Assembly (NCBI RefSeq): GCF_015999265.1
Contig: NZ_JAEAGR010000005.1
Location: 178,001 to 242,000, forward strand
DNA length: 64,000 bases
From: Mobilitalea sibirica
GTDB lineage: Bacteria; Bacillota; Clostridia; Lachnospirales; Lachnospiraceae
Direction of reading: 5' to 3'
Part shown: positions 10,055 through 19,299 of the stretch, in pieces
Layout: each line of letters opens with the position of its first letter
Position numbering within the stretch: position 1 is the stretch's first letter
Position numbers and translations under genes: made by a program
Notes under the pieces: model-generated
What the model was told of the DNA's origin: nothing
Database searches by the model: none
Seen by the model: only the letters and a program-made list of their open reading frames with translations

Positions 10055-11730
10055 TGGATGATTTTGAACATATTGTTGATCTAGCCATAGTAATTATACT
10101 TATCTTTTTATTTCCGTTACTCTTTTTTGGACAAAAACAGGACGCAATTGTTCAAACAGTAGTAGAAAAGGAGGCATCCCAGTTCGTTGATGAGATAAGG
10201 AGTAAAGGCTATGTTACCAAGGAAATGTATGATGAATACGTTAACCAGCTATCAAAAACAGGGTTATTATATGATGTTTCCTTGGAGCACAGACAGTTAA
10301 TTTATGAACCGGAATACCGCTTTCGAACACCGGAAGAGGTTATAGATGAACAGGATGCAGCCTATACCGGCACAAATACATATCATTATCGTTCTGTTAC
10401 AACCAACGTACCACATGTAGAGGATCCAGTTTTTAATGGCAATCTTAACACCGAAACCAATGAAAGTGTAATGGAGGATGCTGAAGATACACCGGCACTC
10501 CCGGGACATATTCATGCGGATGATTGTTATAACGGAACGAAACATACACATAATTCAAGCTGTGATAGCACATATTATTCTACCTGGAAGCATGTAGAAA
10601 GTCAGTCTTCTTCCGAACGTCATAGCGGATGTAACGGATATATCTCCTATTATTCATCCGTTGATGTGTGTGCCGAATGTGGAGTATATTTTCAGTATTC
10701 ACAAACTTCGTGTAGTGGCAGTTGTGGGACGTTCGAATACTCCTCTGGGTATTCAGGGAATTGCACTTGTTCAGGATATTATGTATATTCCTGTGGTAAA
10801 GAAGAGGGAAAATATTATAATGGAGATACGGAAGTATCCCCGAATTGTAATGAAAAAGTAACAGAGCTAACACCAACACATCCTACACAAACCGTATATA
10901 CAAATGACCCATTAATTACAACTGCAAAGGCAACTTATATGGATGGTTCTACCAAAACAGTTCTTTGCAATACTACCTATGTAACATCATCGGTAGTAGA
11001 GAATAGACCGGTTACAATAACCTATTCCTATTCAATTGATGGAACAACATATTCAAAAGAAGCTACTATAACTGTAAATGTTATACCAAGAAATAAAGAA
11101 TGTGATCATGGACATTTATATAACTTAAATACAGATGAGAGGGACCCCGGATGTCCATATTGTCGGGCATGGTTATCGAATCTGACCGTAGTAATTCCTG
11201 ATACAGGCAGAATTACTATTTATCGAGGGACAACCCTCCCGGATAATGGTGTTACTTTATTAGCAACCTACTTAGATGGACGAACGGAATATGTTTATTC
11301 GGACTATGTAGACAATTTAGATGAATATTATGTGGGTTCACAGAATGTTACGCTTAGTTATAAAGGCCATTATACGCATTTGTATGTAACAACAAAAAGA
11401 AATATCGTTTTCTGCTCTGAATGTGGTCGTTACTATGAGCTACATCCGGATGACTCGAATCCCGGTTGTCCATTTTGTCAGTCAAAAATACCTATATTTA
11501 CAGGAAACGTTATGGAATACATAGATAAAAGATATACGTATGAAATACTGAAAGAATTGTATGAAGGGAGTGGAACTTATTATTTTACGGACCGGGATTA
11601 TCTCCTTTTATCCTTAGAGAATAAAAGTGCAAGCTGGGGTAGACGATTATTAACGAATATATTTAGAGGTCTTGATGAGAAGTATATAGATTTTAGCTAT
11701 GGAGGATATGTTCGAGAGAATGGTAGGTAA
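10054..11730 (+). CDS. Paralogous single-pass His/Cys-rich Ig-like protein
   Basis: A 558-residue shorter relative of the preceding protein, with GTG as start overlapping the previous stop by one base. The order is the same: membrane helix at about 10-27, the GYVTKEMYDEY...LYDVSLE segment, an HIHADDCY...HTH motif at about 152-167, then a Cys/Ser/Tyr-rich stretch. Ig-like domains follow, with two ribbons near 349-369 and 453-475 carrying the xDPGCPYC and xNPGCPFC endings. The C-terminal 50 residues resemble the end of the larger paralogue (both finish near a FGGEV or YGGYV turn), suggesting a shared docking tail. Probably exported and anchored by the Tad-like machine; function unknown. Confidence 0.58.
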   Translation: MDDFEHIVDLAIVIILIFLFPLLFFGQKQDAIVQTVVEKEASQFVDEIRSKGYVTKEMYDEYVNQLSKTGLLYDVSLEHRQLIYEPEYRFRTPEEVIDEQDAAYTGTNTYHYRSVTTNVPHVEDPVFNGNLNTETNESVMEDAEDTPALPGHIHADDCYNGTKHTHNSSCDSTYYSTWKHVESQSSSERHSGCNGYISYYSSVDVCAECGVYFQYSQTSCSGSCGTFEYSSGYSGNCTCSGYYVYSCGKEEGKYYNGDTEVSPNCNEKVTELTPTHPTQTVYTNDPLITTAKATYMDGSTKTVLCNTTYVTSSVVENRPVTITYSYSIDGTTYSKEATITVNVIPRNKECDHGHLYNLNTDERDPGCPYCRAWLSNLTVVIPDTGRITIYRGTTLPDNGVTLLATYLDGRTEYVYSDYVDNLDEYYVGSQNVTLSYKGHYTHLYVTTKRNIVFCSECGRYYELHPDDSNPGCPFCQSKIPIFTGNVMEYIDKRYTYEILKELYEGSGTYYFTDRDYLLLSLENKSASWGRRLLTNIFRGLDEKYIDFSYGGYVRENGR

Positions 11731-11756
11731 TTAGGTATGGAAAGGAGCGAATAGAA

Positions 11757-12806
11757 CTGAAGCTTTATCATTATGCATTTGTATTCGTAATAATTCTTAT
11801 CACTACCGTGGTAATAATTGATATTAAAACGAATGAACTTAAATCAGTGGTAGAAAATATGGAGCAACTAAATCGAAATCTTGCTACAGCCATTGATGAC
11901 GGAGTTACAAGCCTATCGCAATTGGATAGCAACAATTGTTTGAAAATCAGTATGGATGCAGCAGTTAAAAGTTTCTTTTTATCCCTTTACTCATCCTTTG
12001 GTGTGATTTCAGACAAGGAGAACCAGGAAAAATTAAATGCATACATACCGGTAATCACATTTACAATGGAAGATGGGTTTTATATTTTTTATAGTGAAGA
12101 CTTCACCGGAGTAGACGGATATACCTATGTGGCAAAAACTTGGTCAGAAAAATTTCCTTATTATTATGAAGATGAGGATTTTATATATGGGTTTTCTTTG
12201 GGAAATGTAATCAGTCTTTATGATAAGAACGGTTTATTAAGTGGAGCAGAGCGATCCGTATTTAAATTGGATTATCATGATATACAGACAAAATCAGAAT
12301 ATGCATCTTTTCGTAACCTAAGGCCGGAGAGTATTCTGTTAAATGATGAATCGTTTGAACTGGTGAGAAAAGGAACCATCATTAGCTGCATAGAAGTTTC
12401 AATGGCTTATTATACCAGTCATCATAACAAGATAGCGCAAAGATACGGTATTACTTATAATTTTTCGCTACCGGTAATTCGTGATGATGAGTGGGCCCCC
12501 TTCTTGGATGATATCAGTATGTTCGTGGTATTTCAAGGATACCCGTATGGAAATGAAGCAAGTGAAACCTACAATCGGTTTTTATCTGCCGGTGCAAAAG
12601 TATCCAAGAATAAGGTATATTATATTGAACAAAAAGACTGGTATTATATTTATCATAGAAGTGACTGCCCTGAGCTTAGGCAGGAAGGCATAATATTTGA
12701 TGACACCCCCTATTATACCATTAAAGATTGTGTGGAAAAAGGTGCATATGCATGTGAACACTGTTGTAAAAACCGTAAACATGTATATGCACCGGATATA
12801 AGCTAG
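11757..12806 (+). CDS. Single-pass membrane protein with C-terminal zinc-knuckle-like motif (probable CTG start)
   Basis: About 349 residues. Translation from the first conventional start (GTG 11808) would cut a membrane helix in half. The frame upstream encodes KLYHYAFVFVIILITTVV, and AGGAG at 11743-11747 lies 9 nt before CTG 11757, so CTG is the likely start. The middle part (FFLSLYSSFGV, then VITFTMEDGFYIFYSEDF) recurs, from memory, in Tad clusters of Gram-positive bacteria. The C-terminus has YHRSDCPEL near 298-305 and CEHC near 331-334. This resembles the small zinc motif YHxxxCxxL-(n)-CxxC found at the ends of many Firmicute secreted proteins. Last gene of the operon. Confidence 0.5.
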   Translation: MKLYHYAFVFVIILITTVVIIDIKTNELKSVVENMEQLNRNLATAIDDGVTSLSQLDSNNCLKISMDAAVKSFFLSLYSSFGVISDKENQEKLNAYIPVITFTMEDGFYIFYSEDFTGVDGYTYVAKTWSEKFPYYYEDEDFIYGFSLGNVISLYDKNGLLSGAERSVFKLDYHDIQTKSEYASFRNLRPESILLNDESFELVRKGTIISCIEVSMAYYTSHHNKIAQRYGITYNFSLPVIRDDEWAPFLDDISMFVVFQGYPYGNEASETYNRFLSAGAKVSKNKVYYIEQKDWYYIYHRSDCPELRQEGIIFDDTPYYTIKDCVEKGAYACEHCCKNRKHVYAPDIS

Positions 12807-12855
12807 ATTAACTCTCGAATGTCTAGTAAGTAAAGTGAAAAGATAAATTTTGTAT

Positions 12856-13320
12856 TCAATCTGATATATAATTTTTAACATACTCTACAGGATGCATCGT
12901 CCTTTTGGCAACCTCTTCAACACTCATTCCATTATCATGGAAGCGCTTAAATACACTTTCCATACTCTCACCCATTTCAATAATATGATAATCCGGATCA
13001 TAGAAGCGAATAACTCTTTGCCCCCAAGGATATTCTTTCGTTTTATGAAGATATTCAATATCTTTAAATTGCTCTAAGTGTTTTTCTAATTGATCAAAAT
13101 CAGCCTCTTCAAAATACAACTCATGGTCATTCGATTTATAGGTTATTTTTAGATTATCAATTCCTACTAAACCGGTGTAGTTTACTTGAAGAGAAAAACC
13201 AGACTCAAAACATAAATTTTCTCCTAAGTCTAGCATAACTTTTTGCATAAGTACCTTCTCATAAAAATTTCTGGAAATCTGAAGATCGGATACAACAATT
13301 AAGGGAGATATGAACTTCAT
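12856..13320 (-). CDS. VOC (glyoxalase/bleomycin-resistance) superfamily protein
   Basis: A 154-residue cytoplasmic protein with the beta-alpha-beta-beta-beta fold of the vicinal oxygen chelate superfamily. The N-terminal ISPLIVVSDLQISRNFYEKVL and the later RVIRFYDPDYHIIEMGE strand, with the terminal metal-ligand type Glu, are typical. ATG 13320 follows AAAGGA at a good distance, while a longer frame from 13374 lacks one. The C-terminal 35 residues (MSVEEVAKRTMHPVEYVKNYI) look like a small helix-turn-helix addition. Substrate unknown. The gene is convergent with the pilus operon and looks unrelated to it. Confidence 0.75.
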   Translation of the reverse strand: MKFISPLIVVSDLQISRNFYEKVLMQKVMLDLGENLCFESGFSLQVNYTGLVGIDNLKITYKSNDHELYFEEADFDQLEKHLEQFKDIEYLHKTKEYPWGQRVIRFYDPDYHIIEMGESMESVFKRFHDNGMSVEEVAKRTMHPVEYVKNYISD

Positions 13321-13635
13321 AGGGATACATCCTTTCGTAATATATTTTGGGTTAAATTTTATCAGATGGAACATGACTACTGTATGTCATATTCATTTGA
13401 TGATAGCAAGAATTAATCTTCATAAAACGACAATAATATGGAAAATTATTGAAATGTGCAATACTTATTGATATAATAAAATCAATTACAGAAATTTACA
13501 CATACATATATCGGCAGAAGTGTAATAGTAACTATTTAGAAGCTTAAAAACAATATCATAGGGTATTCGTATTTAGAGGAGAATATATTCTTTTACTATG
13601 ATATAAAGTAAAATCACATACGAAAGGGGTTATTT
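13321..13635. other. Intergenic region between divergent genes
   Basis: Holds the divergent upstream regions of the VOC gene and the small membrane protein gene at 13636. A plus-strand promoter candidate is listed separately, and a weak CATAG/CTATG hairpin lies at 13558-13600. No riboswitch was recognised. Confidence 0.4.
13449..13477 (+). promoter_or_regulatory. Sigma-A-type promoter candidate for the 13.6-19 kb genes
   Basis: TTGAAA at 13449-13454 and TATAAT at 13472-13477 with a 17-nt spacer, about 160 nt upstream of the small membrane protein gene. Confidence 0.5.
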
Positions 13636-13827
13636 ATGTATTACAGTAAAAGGGAAAGAAAGTTTAGAAGAAGGGTTAAGAGCATAGCGATTTTCTTAAT
13701 AAGTTTATTTGTTTTGGTAGGTAGTATTATTTATTTTTCGGGTAAAAGCCATACTCCGGCAACAACACAATATACTGCAGAAGAGATGTTACACGATCAT
13801 AATGGAGATGGAGTTCCTGATCATTAA
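13636..13827 (+). CDS. Small single-pass membrane protein with a DxNxDGxPD tail
   Basis: A 63-residue protein: a very basic N-terminus (KRERKFRRRVK), one membrane helix at about 18-35, and an outside tail ending HDHNGDGVPDH. The tail matches the calcium-binding loop consensus DxNxDGxxD of dockerin and thrombospondin-3-like repeats. GAAAGGGG precedes the ATG. It stands just upstream of two secreted proteins and may be their small partner or a metal sensor. No family was recognised. Confidence 0.5.
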   Translation: MYYSKRERKFRRRVKSIAIFLISLFVLVGSIIYFSGKSHTPATTQYTAEEMLHDHNGDGVPDH

Positions 13828-13878
13828 AGAATGGTTAATCTAAACATATATAAATCATTAACCGGGGGAGTTGATAGT

Positions 13879-15195
13879 ATGTTAAAAAGAACAATGAAAA
13901 CTATGGTATCAGTATTATTAACAGTAATTATGCTAATAACATCTGTAATGATTACAGACACAAAAAATGTAAGTGCTGCGACAACTTACATAACGGTAGA
14001 AGCATTTGCACAGGCTCTGGCTAAGGAAATCGGACTCAGTTCCGTATCAGGAACCCATGATGGATATGTAAATGCATTACTGGAGAAAGATATTATTAAA
14101 GAGGGAGACTTTTCTTCCTATACCGGCAACTTAACCAGAACCGATGCAGCTGTCTTACTTAATAGAGCAGATGAATACCTCTATGGTGACAATATAGATC
14201 CCAAGCTGGTAGAATTGGCACTGGAAAAACGTATCTCTGATATCGAGAGTATTAAATCTTCAAAACGTACTGATGTGGTAAAGTGTTACTTAAAAGGCTT
14301 TATCAAGGGTTACTCCAACGGAGAATATTCTTCCGACCGGGAATTTAAAGGTAGTAAGAAGATTACGGAAAAAGGTGCCTTAAGCTGTATTAAATTATTA
14401 AAGGATAAGGACGGCAGAGCTCAGATTAGTCCGGATGGACAGCTGATTAGGACAACGAAATTACCGGTTTATGCGAAGTATTATCCTTATGTATTGGCGA
14501 GTTATCCTAATGAATATTATGATTGGCAGTTTGACTTTGAAGGACAGGTTCTATATGATCCTATGACCGATACTGAAACTCCCTATGAAAACATCAAGGA
14601 TTATGCAGCTCCGGTAGATGTAGATAAGACGACGAAATTTGAAGACTTTCCTACCATGAAAGATGAGTATCTTAATAACTGGTTAGGAAAAGTAAAAACC
14701 TATATGGAACATGTCTTTAACGCAGACTATCGTACTATTAATGATAAATGGGTGGATGCAGTCTTGTCAACGGATTATGCTTATGGTTCAGAAACCAGAA
14801 GAGAACGAACTAGAAAAGAGATTGAGCAGTATGTCACTAACATGAAGAAGAATAAGACTATAGTGGAAAGCTCGAAGATAGCTGTGGACGGTTCCTCACT
14901 TTACTATTTTAGTGGAGATTATTATTTAAGAGTTTACGTCAAATACCGGATAGTATCTTCAGAGGTTAAATTTGGTGTTGATAATAATACTATTATAAGA
15001 GAAAGACCATATAGCAATATTCTTTATTCGAACTATCCTCTTGTACATTTTACTGATTATAAACTGGGAGAATGGAGGGAATGCCAGTTCGATGTGAGAC
15101 TAGCACGATATTCTGAGAGAGCAGGAGCAGATTTAGGAATTTTTTATGCATATTTGGTTGAACAGTTGTACTATGAAAGGAGAATAGAGAAATAA
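13879..15195 (+). CDS. Secreted protein with SLH-like N-terminal region
   Basis: A 438-residue exported protein. A signal peptide is visible (basic LKRTMKTM, hydrophobic core to about residue 28, then NVSA-A). Residues 35-180 contain repeated helical units (TRTDAAVLLNRADEYLYG and a later CYLKGFIKGYSNGEYSSDREF) that resemble S-layer homology domains, which bind cell wall polymers. The rest is a Tyr-rich beta domain of unknown role. ATG 13879 follows GGGGGAG at 8 nt; an upstream in-frame ATG at 13831 would bury the signal peptide. The stop overlaps the next start by one base, so the two proteins are translationally coupled and probably work together. Confidence 0.55.
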   Translation: MLKRTMKTMVSVLLTVIMLITSVMITDTKNVSAATTYITVEAFAQALAKEIGLSSVSGTHDGYVNALLEKDIIKEGDFSSYTGNLTRTDAAVLLNRADEYLYGDNIDPKLVELALEKRISDIESIKSSKRTDVVKCYLKGFIKGYSNGEYSSDREFKGSKKITEKGALSCIKLLKDKDGRAQISPDGQLIRTTKLPVYAKYYPYVLASYPNEYYDWQFDFEGQVLYDPMTDTETPYENIKDYAAPVDVDKTTKFEDFPTMKDEYLNNWLGKVKTYMEHVFNADYRTINDKWVDAVLSTDYAYGSETRRERTRKEIEQYVTNMKKNKTIVESSKIAVDGSSLYYFSGDYYLRVYVKYRIVSSEVKFGVDNNTIIRERPYSNILYSNYPLVHFTDYKLGEWRECQFDVRLARYSERAGADLGIFYAYLVEQLYYERRIEK

Positions 15196-18100
15196 TGATA
15201 TTTATTCAAAAGCAGAAGAATTTCTGCCGAGGGGTCTCTGTTCTTGTCATCCTATGTATTTTAATCGGCAGCTATGATAACCCGTTTCTAGAACGAGCCA
15301 GGGCTGCCGATACTTGGATGGAACTTGATGGCCTTCCTAATGGAATACAGAAAGCAGAAATAAAAGATGAGCAAATAGTTCAAACAGGTATTCATAATGC
15401 AGCAGATAAGGATCTAATACGATACAAGACGAAGTACTATTATATGGCAATAGAAACCTTTGACATCTATCAAAGAATGTCCAGTACAAGAAATTCCGGT
15501 ATAGAAACGAAGTTGGTTAATTTTCGATATGGAAGAACACACACTGTTGATAATCTCAAATCAGTCGAATATATCATAGACCGAAAGGAGTTTACGAATG
15601 CGGCTGCTAAACTGGGTGTAACCGCAGATTCCATTATCCGAAACGGTGGTTCACAGACCGTATATATGAATAACATCTTTGATATCGTTCAGGGCGAAGA
15701 TGATAGGGTATTAAGAAGGAATGTATTCGGTTATACAGAAATGATGAATGCGATTGACTGGAGCTCAGCCACGGATGAGTATCTGAAGGGATATTATAAC
15801 TTTCCTTATAAGATTACAGCTGGAAGTATCTATGATGTAAAGATCAAAGCGGTCGATGAAGCGCGCAATGAACTGAAGGATTTAACTCCGAACGATACGA
15901 AATACAGCAAAGCCATCTATAGTCAGAAATGGCCCAGTAAACCAGCGACAAGCTATGAACTTCCACAAGCAGAAGAAACTATCGTTAAGAATAATGTCAA
16001 TCATCAATTCAAGAAAGAATGGTACTACGAATATACCCGTCGGGGTACTGGTGAAAAGGTAACTATGCCAGTTTCGCCGGTTAGCAATAACCAAATATCT
16101 ATTGCTAGTATGCCGGATGCAGATGAATTAACGATATATTTCGTCTATAAGAAGTCAACGAAACCATATTATTATCAGATTGATGCGGTGGACGAAACGG
16201 GTAAATACCTGAGGACAAATCGAAGTAAGACACTAACACATTTTGGTGACACATCGGTTTTTTACCGTCCTCTTTCACCCATTACTGTTAATAAAAAGGA
16301 ATATAATTATCAGAATAAATGGGAGATGGTATACATTGACCGGGTAAGCGGGACGGAGAAGAAAATTACAAGGACGGGGGCAACGATTGATGATATAACT
16401 ATGCCCGATGCGAAAGAGGACTCGATTGCTGTTTTTAAAGTAGTATTTTCTACCGGAGCAACACCAACCTTGCCACCTACACCGACACCAAGGCCAGGGG
16501 TACCATCACCAACTCCAACACCTGCCATACCTATAATTGAGGTTCCATTACTGGGTGCTGCATCGATGGAGTTTACACAGCCGGTTAACACCGGAATGAT
16601 TCGGGCAGACTTAAGAGGAGCAGAAAGGTTTACGGCACCTTTAGGAGTACCAACAACAGAAAGCCTATTTGCAGAGGTAATAGCAAAAGAATATCTTGTC
16701 GGATATCGCTTTGTAAAAAAGATTGGTATTGAACATTACAACATAAAAGTAACCAAAGATTATATCTTAAGCTATATGACAGCCACACCGGAGGAAGAAG
16801 GTGGGGGAGAACCTGTTACAGAGACGATAACGGTAACGCATCATGTTACAGTACCAAGAGCTTATGGGTACTGGGAGATTGAAAATCTTGAAGTCTATAA
16901 AATCGATAACGCACATCTAACAAACTATGCCCTTCCGGGCGGTTCTATTACTTTATATCCTAATATGTCTTATTACAACCCACCAACCATAAGTTACAAT
17001 CATTCCTCCAGTAAGGAGTATCATATAATCAAACCCAATGAGGCTATTAACGGAATAACTCTGCCTTCAGAAACCATATCCGTTCCTGGTGATCCTACCA
17101 GTAGACCGAATATTCCGCGAGAGGAATTCGAAAGACAAGCAGAATATACGGCATTAACTCAGACTGGTAAGATTAAAGTCAGAAGTGATTCTGTTATCTT
17201 TAACGATCAGACTGTAATATCGGATGCCATAAGGGAAACAGAAGCACCGGATATTAATCCGGCTGCCCTTCCGCAATGTTATACGAATATTAACAAGAAT
17301 GTCTTGTACCGGTCAGGAATGGTGATTGATGCAACGAAGAAAAACGGAACCTATCCCTCCAGTGGAACCATTACTTACACCGCTTTAGCCAGGGTAGGAA
17401 CAAACAGAGCGCAAAAACCCAGTTATATGATAAATAACCTAAATCAAGTGGTAATTCATTCTCCCGTTGTATGTGAGCCCATCCTAGAGGCTGATAATGA
17501 CAGGTATGTTCAGCTTCTTAATCCCATGGATGGATGCACACAACTGGTTTTAGATCCGGATCAGAATTTATCTGATTTTACCGTAACGATATCCAATACA
17601 GGACCTCATAGCGGAAAGTTGGGATATTATACAAGAGACTTTTCAAGATCCCTCAGAGACCCGAATGTGTCCTACATAGCTTCCAGTAACGGTATCCTAA
17701 GGAATGAAGTACAATTTCCCTTCGATGTCTACTTAGATATTGGAGCAGATAAGGATCCGGAAAATGATACGTATGTCACAGCCGGTACCTGGGTCGTTAT
17801 TGGACGGTCCTCTCCTCGGTTCTACCTTCCCATGTGGACAGAGGAAGGAGTACATACCATAAACTTTCGAACAGTAGCAGTAAACGGAGAACCGTACATT
17901 GAAAGAACTGAGGAATACGCTAACAGGGAACTAATTCGTTACGTGGCAACCAATACCAGAAAAGTTGAGGTATCCGGTCGGATGTATGGATTAAACATCT
18001 ATGACCTGACAGACTATCCACTTTGGGAGGAAGCCTTCAGAGTTCCAAAATCCAAAGATTTTAAAAAGAATTATCCGGATAAATACCTTAATGGAACCGA

Positions 18101-19073
18101 TAAGCCAACCTACAATAAAAACTATTCCTATACCTATACCATAGGAACTAATGACCAGTACGGCAATGATACGGGAAGGAAAACGAAGTTTACGCTACCA
18201 TTGGTAAATGGAAGCCATCCCTATTATAAAAACCTCGGAGTATTAAAGTCAGGGTATATGTTCCGTTATTCCCTTGAAACAACCGGAAATCTGTTTTCCG
18301 ATGCCAACATGGTACTAATTAATCCAAGTTTCTACTTTGTAGATAAGAACGGTGAGAATCGAACCGCAGTGGACCTTTATTACACGGAAGAGATTAATCG
18401 TAAGAACCGGCATCTGGTAAAGATGGGAAGCTCCTTAGATAAGATAAATATGAAGACGACCTCCACAGGAGATATCTACCTTGGTATCCCGGAAGATGAA
18501 CTAAGACAGACCGCAGCGCTTCGAAATACCAACTTTGGTAAGCACATCGCAAAAAGAGCTCCGATGTTTACCTTTACAGATATCCGTCTTAATTATGCCT
18601 TTCGAACCTATGTCAATGATACTTATATGAATACAGTAAAAGGATTTGATTCATTTACAGACGTATTAGACAGAGGGATAGAAGAGGATGATATCACGAT
18701 ATGTAAGCAACGGTGGTACGGCGAATACTACTTACCTAATGAAGTACATGCAGTGGCCAAGGGCTTTGATGTATATGATTACATGGATAAATACGGAGTG
18801 GATTATAGTGAGGATTTCTGGCTGACCGACGGCTATATCATCATAAACTTCAGTATTGAAACCTTGGATCAGAACGGAAATTGCAGGTTATCCTACACGA
18901 ATGCATTGAACTATATGGATAAAGGACATTGCAGTATGTGGATTATGGAAGGACCTGTACCTACAAAGAAAGATTGGGAAGGAACAAGCTTTAATTTCTT
19001 TGCCGGGGATGTCATTATGTACTATGCAGACAAACAGATGACGGATGATTATTCACCGGGTGTAATCTATTAA
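15195..19073 (+). CDS. Large secreted multidomain protein with Pro/Thr linker
   Basis: A 1292-residue exported protein. The signal peptide has an ALA-type cleavage site near residue 38 (ERARAA-DTW). Two related beta domains of about 90 residues each lie near 230-420: both have a Y-Y-x-Y or W-x-x-x-Y-x-x-R core followed by an I-x-x-x-x-MPDA turn. A proline-threonine linker follows at about 424-450, then a long beta-rich region to the end. The family may be the one catalogued as DUF5704, from memory and unchecked. No enzymatic motif is seen and no LPXTG or membrane anchor. It is coupled to the SLH-like gene and could be a surface-assembly component. Confidence 0.5.
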   Translation: MIFIQKQKNFCRGVSVLVILCILIGSYDNPFLERARAADTWMELDGLPNGIQKAEIKDEQIVQTGIHNAADKDLIRYKTKYYYMAIETFDIYQRMSSTRNSGIETKLVNFRYGRTHTVDNLKSVEYIIDRKEFTNAAAKLGVTADSIIRNGGSQTVYMNNIFDIVQGEDDRVLRRNVFGYTEMMNAIDWSSATDEYLKGYYNFPYKITAGSIYDVKIKAVDEARNELKDLTPNDTKYSKAIYSQKWPSKPATSYELPQAEETIVKNNVNHQFKKEWYYEYTRRGTGEKVTMPVSPVSNNQISIASMPDADELTIYFVYKKSTKPYYYQIDAVDETGKYLRTNRSKTLTHFGDTSVFYRPLSPITVNKKEYNYQNKWEMVYIDRVSGTEKKITRTGATIDDITMPDAKEDSIAVFKVVFSTGATPTLPPTPTPRPGVPSPTPTPAIPIIEVPLLGAASMEFTQPVNTGMIRADLRGAERFTAPLGVPTTESLFAEVIAKEYLVGYRFVKKIGIEHYNIKVTKDYILSYMTATPEEEGGGEPVTETITVTHHVTVPRAYGYWEIENLEVYKIDNAHLTNYALPGGSITLYPNMSYYNPPTISYNHSSSKEYHIIKPNEAINGITLPSETISVPGDPTSRPNIPREEFERQAEYTALTQTGKIKVRSDSVIFNDQTVISDAIRETEAPDINPAALPQCYTNINKNVLYRSGMVIDATKKNGTYPSSGTITYTALARVGTNRAQKPSYMINNLNQVVIHSPVVCEPILEADNDRYVQLLNPMDGCTQLVLDPDQNLSDFTVTISNTGPHSGKLGYYTRDFSRSLRDPNVSYIASSNGILRNEVQFPFDVYLDIGADKDPENDTYVTAGTWVVIGRSSPRFYLPMWTEEGVHTINFRTVAVNGEPYIERTEEYANRELIRYVATNTRKVEVSGRMYGLNIYDLTDYPLWEEAFRVPKSKDFKKNYPDKYLNGTDKPTYNKNYSYTYTIGTNDQYGNDTGRKTKFTLPLVNGSHPYYKNLGVLKSGYMFRYSLETTGNLFSDANMVLINPSFYFVDKNGENRTAVDLYYTEEINRKNRHLVKMGSSLDKINMKTTSTGDIYLGIPEDELRQTAALRNTNFGKHIAKRAPMFTFTDIRLNYAFRTYVNDTYMNTVKGFDSFTDVLDRGIEEDDITICKQRWYGEYYLPNEVHAVAKGFDVYDYMDKYGVDYSEDFWLTDGYIIINFSIETLDQNGNCRLSYTNALNYMDKGHCSMWIMEGPVPTKKDWEGTSFNFFAGDVIMYYADKQMTDDYSPGVIY

Positions 19074-19208
19074 TTAGCTTTAATAAGATATCAAATTTTA
19101 TAGTTTTAAACCTAGTGTTACTGACATGCTATATGTTATTGAATAAGCACTAAAACATGTTAACATGATATGATAAGCTTTTTGATTTGAGTTAGAATAG
19201 ATACCAAT

Positions 19209-19235
19209 TGCATATATATTAGTGTGTGCATATAT
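19209..19235 (+). repeat. Direct repeat TGCATATAT flanking and touching the -35 box
   Basis: TGCATATAT occurs at 19209-19217 and again at 19227-19235, with starts 18 bp apart. The second copy overlaps the first base of the -35 hexamer. This is a reasonable operator for a regulator of the peptide cluster, but no regulator gene is adjacent. Confidence 0.35.
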
Positions 19236-19263
19236 TGACAAACTTTATAAGATTGAATATACT
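19235..19263 (+). promoter_or_regulatory. Near-consensus promoter of the radical SAM peptide cluster
   Basis: TTGACA at 19235-19240 and TATACT at 19258-19263 with an exact 17-nt spacer, about 130 nt upstream of the peptide start. It is among the best matches to the vegetative consensus in the window. Confidence 0.65.
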
Positions 19264-19299
19264 ATTTATTATAAAGCTAGTAAATCGATAGCAAGGCTG

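Noticed and set aside
13461..13635. Possible riboswitch before the small membrane protein gene
   Set aside because: No conserved motif of the cyclic-di-GMP, SAM or other classes I know was found; only a weak hairpin.
16310..16591. Gly/Val-rich antisense frame in the large secreted protein gene
   Set aside because: It is the mirror of the Pro/Thr linker codons, not a protein.
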